Part shown: positions 1 to 5,506 of the stretch, piece by piece
How positions within the stretch are numbered: position 1 is the stretch's first letter
How the letters are laid out: each line of letters begins with the position of its first letter
DNA from: Gemmatimonadota bacterium
GTDB lineage: Bacteria > Latescibacterota > UBA2968 > UBA8231
Reading direction: 5' to 3'
DNA: 6,421 bases
NCBI GenBank assembly: GCA_026706165.1
Contig: JAPOZF010000138.1
Span: 1 to 6,421, forward strand
The notes under the pieces: model-generated
What the model was told of the DNA's origin: nothing
Database searches by the model: none
The model's input: the letters and a program-made list of their open reading frames with translations, nothing else
Made by a program: the position numbers and the translations under genes

Positions 1-286
1 GCACGAAGATGAAGTTCTCGCGGAACTTGATGCCGACGATGCCCATGCCGGCGATGAGGCCGTCGTCCATGATTTCGAGCGCCTCGATTCCCTCGTCCAG
101 GGCCTGCCTGGAAAGCTGGTCTACGGTCTCGTGCTCGCCCTCGACCAGGGCCGCGGCGATATCCTGCATCAGCGGCCGGGCCGCGGCGAACAGCTCGACG
201 TTGCGCTCGATCTCGTCCGGACGCTCGACGTACTCCTCGATCTCGAAGCGGATTATTTCGTTCTGAATGTCGGACAGTTCCGCCAT
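1..286 (-). CDS. Corrinoid (cobalamin-binding) methyl-carrier protein, N-terminal part
   Basis: Only the first 95 residues are inside the window; the gene continues beyond the left edge. The visible part matches the helical B12-binding-2 'cap' domain that precedes the Rossmann-like B12 domain in MtaC, MtbC, MttC and similar proteins. Residues about 25-75 are amphipathic helices, and residues 77-95 read GLIAGMGIVGIKFRENFIFV, the family signature normally followed by PEVL. The usual GMxxVG pattern is kept, with Gly where Asp often sits after GM. The DxHxxG cobalt-ligand motif would lie outside the window and cannot be checked. In the known family the bound corrinoid accepts a methyl group from a substrate-specific methyltransferase and hands it to a second one in the cytoplasm. 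The ATG at 286 is chosen because GAGGTGA lies 7 bases upstream. The gene follows the methyltransferase stop after 16 bp, so the two are surely co-expressed. Confidence 0.9.
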   Translation of the reverse strand, partial: MAELSDIQNEIIRFEIEEYVERPDEIERNVELFAAARPLMQDIAAALVEGEHETVDQLSRQALDEGIEALEIMDDGLIAGMGIVGIKFRENFIFV

Positions 287-293
287 CGTCAAA

Positions 294-300
294 TCACCTC
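294..300 (-). promoter_or_regulatory. Ribosome binding site of the corrinoid protein gene
   Basis: On the minus strand GAGGTGA is followed by a 7-base spacer and ATG. It lies wholly in the 16-bp gap after the methyltransferase stop and fixes the start at 286. Confidence 0.8.
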
Positions 301-302
301 GT

Positions 303-1364
303 TCAGTTCAGTGTGGCCTTCGCGGGGGAAGAGTCCTGATCCCGGTGCCAGTCCTGCACCGCCCTGGGGATTTCCACTAGGTTCTCGATCGGTGCCTGCA
401 GCGGTATGGCGCATTCCGGGCCGACCAGCTGCACACCGGCGTCGAGGTTCTTGTAGACCTCGGCGCGAACCTCCTTCGGACCCTTCGAGAACAGGGTTTC
501 CGGGTTGTTGATGTTGCCGACCAGCGAAATCCGCCGCTGCATGATGTCGACCGACTCCTGCGGCTGGTTCTTCGAATCGTAGTGGAAGGCGGCCATGCCG
601 GTCTGGGCGATGTACTCCATGCGGTCGACGGTGCGGCCGCAGATATGGAGTATCAGCGGAATCGGGATGCTCTCGCTGAACTCGATGTGCATTTCGCGCA
701 GGTAGCGCTCGTAGTACTCGCCGCTGACCAGATCCCCGGTGGCGTGGTCGGGCAGGGTCAGGGCGTCGGCTCCCGCCTCGATCTGGGCGACCCCGAAGTC
801 GACGGTGACCTTCTTCAGCTTGTCGAGGATGGCGCGCGTGGCATCCGGGTCGTCGAGCGACAGCAGCAGGAAGGGCTCGACGCCGAAGCAGTGGTAGGCG
901 AGCGACCACGGCCCCATTGTCTTGCCGATCACCGCGACTTCGTTGCCGTACTCCCGCTTGAGGATGGTTATCGCCTCGAGCACGCAGCGGGTGTCGGGGT
1001 GGGTGCAGAGGTCGTCCGGGATGACGATGTCTTCCAGCTTCTCGTAGATCGGCTCGCGCATGCGCACCGTCGGCCAGTTGTCCTTCTGCTCCCACTGGAT
1101 CTTGCAGCCGAGGGCGGAGGACTCCTGGATGATGGTGAACACCGGCATGATGCTGTCGAAGCCCAGCTCGGTGTACCCGGTAGCCGCGAGGCGGGCCATG
1201 AGCTCGGGGTTGCGGTTGGCCTCGGGAAACGGGGCGTCGACGAGGTCCATCAGCTCGACGGTCGCCACCGAGGTCGGATTGCACACGGGGGTGCGGTCGA
1301 CCGGCTCGCGGCGCAAGGCTGCGAGCACGCGTTCGCGGCCCGTCATCGGTTTGATGTCTGCCAT
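303..1364 (-). CDS. MtaA/MtbA/CmuA-family (uroporphyrinogen decarboxylase-like) corrinoid methyltransferase
   Basis: This 353-residue cytoplasmic protein has a full-length URO-D/MtaA-type TIM barrel. It opens with the typical MTGRERVLAAL stretch (residues 7-17). The zinc site of the methylcobamide:thiol methyltransferases is intact in the pattern His-X-Cys-Xn-Cys: H240 and C242 in HICG, and C318 in GPECAIPLQAP. Heme-pathway HemE lacks such a site, so haem synthesis is unlikely. In characterised relatives (MtaA, MtbA) the zinc activates a thiol that takes the methyl group from methyl-corrinoid. Other URO-D-fold enzymes run the opposite half-reaction, taking methyl from a substrate such as an aryl methyl ether. 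The adjacent corrinoid protein gene is its evident partner; which half-reaction it performs is not decided by sequence. The ATG at 1364 is preferred to upstream in-frame codons because AGGAGAT lies 6 bases before it and it starts just after the previous gene. Confidence 0.9.
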   Translation of the reverse strand: MADIKPMTGRERVLAALRREPVDRTPVCNPTSVATVELMDLVDAPFPEANRNPELMARLAATGYTELGFDSIMPVFTIIQESSALGCKIQWEQKDNWPTVRMREPIYEKLEDIVIPDDLCTHPDTRCVLEAITILKREYGNEVAVIGKTMGPWSLAYHCFGVEPFLLLSLDDPDATRAILDKLKKVTVDFGVAQIEAGADALTLPDHATGDLVSGEYYERYLREMHIEFSESIPIPLILHICGRTVDRMEYIAQTGMAAFHYDSKNQPQESVDIMQRRISLVGNINNPETLFSKGPKEVRAEVYKNLDAGVQLVGPECAIPLQAPIENLVEIPRAVQDWHRDQDSSPAKATLN

Positions 1365-1370
1365 GGGAAC

Positions 1371-1377
1371 ATCTCCT
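1371..1377 (-). promoter_or_regulatory. Ribosome binding site of the methyltransferase gene
   Basis: AGGAGAT on the minus strand, 6 bases before ATG at 1364, within the 22-bp gap between this gene and the upstream hypothetical gene. It rules out the 57-residue longer reading frame, which would overlap the upstream gene heavily. Confidence 0.85.
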
Positions 1378-1386
1378 TTTGATCTG

Positions 1387-2031
1387 CTATTCCTGGGCGC
1401 TGGGAGCGGAAAGCACCCCCCGCGCCGCGGCCGCCTCCGCCTCGCGCATGGCGGTGCGCACGTTGAGGGCGCGGGGAAGCAGCACGGCGACGAGGTTGTC
1501 GTGGGACTGGCCGCACGCGAAGCGGACCCGGTCACGGCGGTCGCCGGCCTGCTCCATTTCCCCGAGCTTGGCCAGGCCGCCCGCGGTGGCGGCGATGCGC
1601 CGCAATGTCATGCTTTCCCCCGGATCGTCCGCGGTTACCGTGTACAGGCCTTCCCCCTCGCTGACGACGACGATCTCCTTGCCGGCTTTCTTGTCGAAAA
1701 CCGACAGCGGGCGGGGAACGAGGTCGCTGCCGGTGGGGAGCTTGCAGACCTCGAGGAACAGCCGCCGGCAGGCCAGCTCGTGGCCGTGGCCGCAGGGGAA
1801 GCGCAGGCAGCCGGGGTTCGCCGGAGAGTCCTCGACGTTTCCCAGAACCTTCATTCCCGCACTGATGAAACGGACCCGTTCATCGGCGTCTTCCCTGTTG
1901 CTGTAGGTATGGACGAGAAACTCGGGCCCGTCGGACTCCTCCCGGCGGTACAGGGCTACCGAGATATCCCCGCAGTGGGAGTCCATCGGCACGAGCTCGA
2001 TCCGGGAGCCCAGGTTGAGGATCCGGGGCAT
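1387..2031 (-). CDS. Unrecognised Cys/His-rich protein with internal repeat, first gene of the methyltransfer operon
   Basis: I do not recognise this 214-residue protein. It has no signal peptide or membrane segment, so it is probably cytoplasmic. Two parts resemble each other. Residues 54-95 contain RVRFI, then LGNVE, then LRFPCGHGHE and a hydrophobic helix. Residues 143-190 contain LRRIA, then LGEME, then VRFACGQSHD and another hydrophobic helix. The LG to CG distance is 16 residues in both. A third CG pair lies near the N-terminus (SHCGD, residues 18-22). C75, C80, H82, H84, C88, C96, C173 and H177 could bind a metal, but this is inference. The C-terminal 20 residues are Ala-rich and probably disordered. 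It leads the operon 22 bp before the corrinoid methyltransferase, so a role in methyl-substrate handling, cofactor reactivation or sensing is possible. The start is ATG at 2031, with AAGGAAGG 6 bases upstream; a TTG six bases earlier abuts that site and is unlikely. Confidence 0.85.
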   Translation of the reverse strand: MPRILNLGSRIELVPMDSHCGDISVALYRREESDGPEFLVHTYSNREDADERVRFISAGMKVLGNVEDSPANPGCLRFPCGHGHELACRRLFLEVCKLPTGSDLVPRPLSVFDKKAGKEIVVVSEGEGLYTVTADDPGESMTLRRIAATAGGLAKLGEMEQAGDRRDRVRFACGQSHDNLVAVLLPRALNVRTAMREAEAAAARGVLSAPSAQE

Positions 2032-2037
2032 GGGCAA

Positions 2038-2045
2038 CCTTCCTT
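2038..2045 (-). promoter_or_regulatory. Ribosome binding site deciding the start of the operon's first gene
   Basis: AAGGAAGG on the minus strand with a 6-base spacer (TTGCCC) to ATG at 2031. The in-frame TTG at 2037 would leave no spacer, so ATG is the better start. Confidence 0.75.
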
Positions 2046-2064
2046 GACAGCGCGCTGCCGGCTG

Positions 2065-2094
2065 AGTATCAATAGAAATTTGCCTGATGGTCAG
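2065..2094 (-). promoter_or_regulatory. Candidate promoter of the methyltransfer operon
   Basis: On the minus strand CTGACC (2089-2094, 4 of 6 matches to TTGACA) is 18 bp from GATACT (2065-2070, 4 of 6 matches to TATAAT). The -35 element lies inside the palindromic operator, so a bound regulator would block polymerase. A rival -35, TTGTCA at 2099-2104, has no good -10 at normal spacing. Assigned by eye; weak on its own, helped by its position. Confidence 0.35.
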
Positions 2095-2099
2095 ACCAT
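2087..2099. promoter_or_regulatory. FadR/GntR-type operator palindrome
   Basis: ATGGTCAGACCAT is a perfect inverted repeat of two 6-base arms around one central base. Its GT-N3-AC core is the hallmark of operators bound by the FadR subfamily of GntR regulators, and TGGTCNGACCA resembles sites of E. coli FadR-type proteins. It sits in the 117-bp space between the divergent regulator gene and the methyltransfer operon, 50 bases before the regulator's ATG. It overlaps the candidate operon promoter and abuts the TTGACA element facing the regulator, which suggests repression of both and autoregulation. Confidence 0.8.
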
Positions 2100-2132
2100 T
2101 GACAACAGGAAAGTACGAAGGCGGCGGATAAA
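2099..2132 (+). promoter_or_regulatory. Candidate promoter elements of the GntR-family regulator
   Basis: A perfect TTGACA (2099-2104) lies next to the operator. The best -10-like hexamer downstream is GATAAA (2127-2132), with a 22-bp spacer, which is too long for a standard sigma-70 promoter. Either the -10 is atypical or the TTGACA match is chance. Confidence 0.3.
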
Positions 2133-2148
2133 ATCAATCGGGAAAATC

Positions 2149-2907
2149 ATGAGTTCAGGTGAAACGGGCCGGGCCCGGGCGGAAGCAGCAGAAGGAGCCG
2201 AACTGCTGAGGCCGGTCCCGAAAAGCTCGGTCAGCGACGCCATCGTCGATCAGATCACCGACCTGATCTCCCGCAACGTGCTGAAACCGGGGGACCGGCT
2301 GCCGACGGAGCGGGAGCTGTGCCGCCGCTTCGCCGTCGGCAGAACCTCGGTCCGCGAGGCCCTGCGGTCGCTGTCGGTGATGGGGATCCTCACCGGCCGC
2401 GTCGGGGACGGCACCTTCGTGGCCGACAACGAAAGCCACCTCGGCCGCGCCTACGAGTGGGGCTTCGCCCTCGACCCGAAGCAGGTCGGCGACCTCATCG
2501 AGACGCGGCTCATGCTGGAGTCCAACACGGCCTGGTGGGCGGCCGAGCGCGCCAGCGGGCAGAACCTCGAGGCGATCGCGGCGACGCTGCGCGGAATGGA
2601 GAGGGAGATCGAGCGGCCGGGAGAGTTCCTCGAGTTCGATGTCGCCTTCCACCTCGAGGTCGCCCGGGCCGCCCACAACTCGATCCTCTACAACCTGGTA
2701 CGCACCACCCGCGGCTACCTGCAGGAGTGGATCAAGGGGAGCCTGGAAACCTGGTCATCCCGGGCGGGGGACCGCGCCAGGCTTTCCGTGTCCCAGCATC
2801 ACGAGGTTTTCGAGGCCCTCGCTCGCAAGGACGCCAGGGCCGCGCGCGAGAGCATGCGCGCCCACGTCCTGTCGAGCAGCAAGGACTTTCAGTCCCATCT
2901 CCGTTGA
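2149..2907 (+). CDS. FadR-subfamily GntR transcriptional regulator (winged helix plus FCD domain)
   Basis: This 252-residue protein has the usual length for the family. After a loose 23-residue N-terminal stretch, residues 24-92 form the GntR winged helix-turn-helix: LKPGDRLPTERELCRRF, then GRTSVREALRSLSVMGI, then a wing with GDGTFV. Residues about 112-243 form the all-helical FCD ligand-binding domain. Its expected metal and ligand residues are present: D164 and H168 in FDVAFH, H218 in QHHEVFEAL, H239 near the end, plus R120 in ETRLMLE. Such domains usually hold a metal that coordinates a small carboxylic acid, whose binding releases DNA. It is divergent from the methyltransfer operon with a palindromic operator between, so that operon is the likely target. 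The start ATG at 2149 has only a weak GGGA site 5 bases upstream; the frame is open far upstream but antisense to the operon. Its last 19 bp overlap the convergent hydrolase gene. Confidence 0.93.
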   Translation: MSSGETGRARAEAAEGAELLRPVPKSSVSDAIVDQITDLISRNVLKPGDRLPTERELCRRFAVGRTSVREALRSLSVMGILTGRVGDGTFVADNESHLGRAYEWGFALDPKQVGDLIETRLMLESNTAWWAAERASGQNLEAIAATLRGMEREIERPGEFLEFDVAFHLEVARAAHNSILYNLVRTTRGYLQEWIKGSLETWSSRAGDRARLSVSQHHEVFEALARKDARAARESMRAHVLSSSKDFQSHLR

Positions 2908-4493
2908 GGCGCCGGGGCCCGAACCGCCCTGCGGATCGGCTGCGAAGACAGGGCGACGATCACCGGATCGCTCTCGTTCCCCAGGCGGTCGACGGCGCTG
3001 ACGGCAAACTCCCGGCGCTCGGCGCGCCCCGGTCCCGGCCACGACAGCCCGCCCGAGTCCAGCTCGTGGCCGGTCCGGTTGCCGGGCAGGATGTCGTACG
3101 TCCAGCTCGTTCCCGCCTTCGAGTACACCACGTAGAGAAAAGGGGTCTCCCCGGGCGGCTGCTTCCAGGACAGCACCACCCTGCTGTCGTTCCGCACTGC
3201 CGGGGCCACTTTTGGGGGCGGGGGTGGGATGGAGTCGAGCCAGGTCGAGCGCGGAACGAGAGCCGGCTGCGCGTATATCCGGGCCCCGATCGAGGTGGTC
3301 AGCTGCCGCGAACGGCCGCTTTCGGCCCGGATGGCCCGCATGCTGAAGTGGAGATGTCCGTCGCTCTCCAGCATGTCGCGGGCCAGCGCGATCTGGTCGA
3401 CCACCTCCCCGGCGGGCCACTTGCCCTGGCTTACCATGCTGGTGAACAGGCCCGGCCACAGGTGCCGGCGGTGGAGATTGTTCTCCCGCCACCAGGACAG
3501 CAGGGCGGGGAAGCTCTGGGCCTGGGGGGCGATCCGCCAGTACAGCTGCGGGGCGAGGTAGTCCAGCCACCCCTCCCGCAGCCACAGGCGCGGGTCCGCG
3601 AAGAGGGTCTCGTACTGGTCGACTCCCGCTTTCACACCGGGCGGATGGCCTGGCCGCCAGATGCCGAAGGGGCTGATTCCGACCATGACTTGGGGACGCC
3701 GCTGTTTGATCTCCAGGTAGAGGTCGCGGACGAAGTCGTCGACGTTGCGGCGGCGCCAGTCCGACCGGGAAAGGGAGCCCCCTGAATCGCGGTATGCCCT
3801 CCAGCTGGCCCCGTCGGGAAAATCGGCGCCGCCGTTGTAGGAGGGGTAGGGGTAGAAATAGTCGTCCAGGTGAATCCCGTCGAGATCGTAGTGCTCGATG
3901 AGCTCGAAGATGACCTCCATGGTGTGGGCGCGCGCCTCGGGATGCCCGGGGTCGAGCCAGTAGTACCCCTTGCCGCCCAGCCGGTGCGCGAGGTCGGGAC
4001 GCTGCGAGAGGATCGAGCGGGGGGAAGGCTTTCCGGCGTGTCCGGGATGGTTGGCGCGGAAGGGATTGATCCAGGCGTGGAGCTCGAGGCCCCGAACGTG
4101 CGCCTCGTCGATCCAGAAGCTGAGGGGATCGTAGAGCGGCTGCGGCGGAAACCCCTGCTCGCCGCTGAGGAAGTAGGACCAGGGTTCGAGGCCGGAGGGA
4201 TAGATCAGGTCGCACTGCGGCCGGACCTGAAGGATGACGGCGTTGAAGTTGAGATCGCGGCAGCGCTCGAGAATGGCGAGCGCCTCGGACTGCTGGGTTC
4301 GGCTCGGAAGGCCCGGCGCCGACGGCCAGTCGATGTTGGCGACCGTCGCCACCCACACGCCTCGGAACTCCCGGGCCGGCGTCGGGAGGTCGGGTCGGTA
4401 GAGCGGCCTCGGTGAGAGAAGAGAGCAGGAAAGGACGAGCCCGGCCGCCACCGCCGCGCCGAGGCGCCGGGCGCGGGGCAGGCTCCTACCCAT
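2889..4493 (-). CDS. Secreted lipoprotein glycoside hydrolase, GHL10/YngK type, with C-terminal FN3-like domain
   Basis: This 534-residue protein has an arginine-rich N-terminus, a hydrophobic stretch and a lipobox-like VLSC with the lipidated Cys at residue 23, so it is probably anchored outside the cytoplasmic membrane. Residues about 43-350 match the glycosyl-hydrolase-like 10 (DUF187/YngK) TIM barrel: EFRGVWVATVANIDWPS, NAVILQVRPQCD, HAWINPFR, and the acidic strand end DLDGIHLDDYFYPYP (D206, D210, D211), then GISPFGIWRPG and APQLYWR. After a Pro-rich linker (423-428), residues 435-515 look like a fibronectin type III module (VVLSWKQP, YVVYSKAG, FAVSAVDRLGNES). The family probably cleaves extracellular or cell-wall polysaccharides, though the substrate here is unknown. 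The ATG at 4493 overlaps the upstream kinase gene by 8 bp and lacks a clear ribosome binding site, suggesting translational coupling; a TTG directly before it is an alternative. The 3' end overlaps the regulator tail-to-tail. Confidence 0.92.
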   Translation of the reverse strand: MGRSLPRARRLGAAVAAGLVLSCSLLSPRPLYRPDLPTPAREFRGVWVATVANIDWPSAPGLPSRTQQSEALAILERCRDLNFNAVILQVRPQCDLIYPSGLEPWSYFLSGEQGFPPQPLYDPLSFWIDEAHVRGLELHAWINPFRANHPGHAGKPSPRSILSQRPDLAHRLGGKGYYWLDPGHPEARAHTMEVIFELIEHYDLDGIHLDDYFYPYPSYNGGADFPDGASWRAYRDSGGSLSRSDWRRRNVDDFVRDLYLEIKQRRPQVMVGISPFGIWRPGHPPGVKAGVDQYETLFADPRLWLREGWLDYLAPQLYWRIAPQAQSFPALLSWWRENNLHRRHLWPGLFTSMVSQGKWPAGEVVDQIALARDMLESDGHLHFSMRAIRAESGRSRQLTTSIGARIYAQPALVPRSTWLDSIPPPPPKVAPAVRNDSRVVLSWKQPPGETPFLYVVYSKAGTSWTYDILPGNRTGHELDSGGLSWPGPGRAERREFAVSAVDRLGNESDPVIVALSSQPIRRAVRAPAPQRRWD

Positions 4494-5496
4494 CAATCAG
4501 GGTGCGATTAATGAACTCGGTGATGTCTTCGATCTTTTCGAGTTCGGTGACCAGCAGGTTCTGCGCGATCCGCCGGGTGAGGTCGCTGGTAGGAGGGTCC
4601 ATGTCAGGGGGCGGATGGAGGGCGCTGGCAAGCAGGAGGCAGCCGAAGTTCCTCACCGCCGAGCGCTCCACTTTTGGCTGCCCGGCGTACCGGGCGACGA
4701 CGAAATAGGACAGCCAGAAGACGTTGATGGCCTCGAGGTAGGCGGCCTTCTGCGGGCTGTTGATGATCGCCTTGAGGCAGAGGTCGCGGCAGTAGAATGC
4801 CAGGTCGAAGGCGGGGTGCCCGAAATGGGCCGTGGCGAAGTCGATCAGGTATATCGAGCCCTTGTTGACCCAGACGTTGCGCGGGCGGAGGTCGCCCAGC
4901 ACCATGACCCTGGAGCCCTTCAGCAGCTCCTTGGACTGGTCCTCGATGACCTTTCTGTACTCGGGATATGCTTCGGCGATGCGGCCGTACGCCGGAGCGA
5001 TGCGAAGCTGCTCGAAAGGCTTGGTGTCCTTGAACGTCTCCCTGAGATCGCGCGAGTTTGCCGTGTCGCTGTGAACCGTGCCGAGCAGCTCCCCGCACTG
5101 GGCGGCGATCTGCAGGTCGACGCGCCCGCGCAGGAGCTCGTTCTCCCAGAGCAGGGCCTCCCGGGCAGGCGCGGTGGTCACGAGGATGAAATTGCTGCGG
5201 TCCAGGAGGACGGGGGCAGGCACGAAGTCGGGGGGTACGATCTCGGCAAGCACGCCGATACAGGCCATCTCGTGGACTACCCGCTTGCGGTCGAGATAGA
5301 TGCGCTCCCTGGTCTGCTGGACTCGCGAGTGCGCCTGTTTGACGATCAGCCGCTGCCGCGAGGTGACCACGGCGTAGATGGTGTTTTTTCTGCCGTCTCC
5401 CACCGCGTCGATTTCCCGGATCGATTCTCCCTGAACGACGATCTTCTTGCGGCGCAGGTACGGCGGAAGGGACTTCTTGTCGAGGTTGATTGGCAT
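4486..5496 (-). CDS. 5-methylthioribose-kinase-like / aminoglycoside phosphotransferase-fold protein
   Basis: This 336-residue cytoplasmic protein has the small-molecule kinase fold. The N-lobe resembles methylthioribose kinase: VGDGRKNTIYAV (glycine-rich nucleotide loop, residues 32-43), IVKQA with the ATP-binding K53, and YLDRKRVVHE with E76 as probable salt-bridge partner. The C-lobe has the Brenner motif VLGDLRPRNVWV (catalytic D202, metal-binding N207) and IDFATAHFGHPAFDLAFY with metal-binding D219. The His usually before GDL is Leu here, and HTGS of true MTR kinases is RPRN, so MTR kinase activity is uncertain. Substrate unknown; phosphorylation of a sugar or amino alcohol is a fair guess. 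It starts 10 bp after the lipA stop and overlaps the next gene by 8 bp, indicating an operon. ATG at 5496 is chosen because it follows lipA; GGATGA 10 bases upstream is a weak ribosome site. An in-frame ATG at 5556 would overlap lipA by 50 bp and has no such site. Confidence 0.88.
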   Translation of the reverse strand: MPINLDKKSLPPYLRRKKIVVQGESIREIDAVGDGRKNTIYAVVTSRQRLIVKQAHSRVQQTRERIYLDRKRVVHEMACIGVLAEIVPPDFVPAPVLLDRSNFILVTTAPAREALLWENELLRGRVDLQIAAQCGELLGTVHSDTANSRDLRETFKDTKPFEQLRIAPAYGRIAEAYPEYRKVIEDQSKELLKGSRVMVLGDLRPRNVWVNKGSIYLIDFATAHFGHPAFDLAFYCRDLCLKAIINSPQKAAYLEAINVFWLSYFVVARYAGQPKVERSAVRNFGCLLLASALHPPPDMDPPTSDLTRRIAQNLLVTELEKIEDITEFINRTLIDG

Positions 5497-5506
5497 GAAC
5501 GGGACG

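Noticed and set aside
289..1284. 331-codon minus-strand open frame
   Set aside because: Shadow of the methyltransferase gene in another frame; it is Arg/Gly/Pro-rich and lacks recognisable motifs.
303..1364. Uroporphyrinogen decarboxylase (HemE) of haem synthesis
   Set aside because: The fold is shared, but the His-X-Cys...Cys zinc site and the adjoining corrinoid protein gene point to the methyltransferase branch.
2048..2057. CAGCGCGCTG palindrome in the leader of the operon's first gene
   Set aside because: Ten bases of GC-rich palindrome are expected by chance here, it lies just upstream of the ribosome site, and it does not resemble the GT-N3-AC operator.
1060..2148. Long plus-strand open frame continuous with the regulator's N-terminus
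   Set aside because: It runs antisense through the methyltransferase gene and the repeat protein and shows no family features before the winged helix. Real coding starts at the ATG at 2149, after the intergenic control region.
2319..3785. 488-codon plus-strand open frame
   Set aside because: Arg/Pro/Gly-rich out-of-frame reading of the regulator and antisense of the hydrolase, typical of GC-rich DNA.
2755..4356. 533-codon minus-strand open frame
   Set aside because: Frame-shifted shadow of the hydrolase gene with biased Arg/Pro composition and no domain; the hydrolase frame has clear GHL10 motifs.
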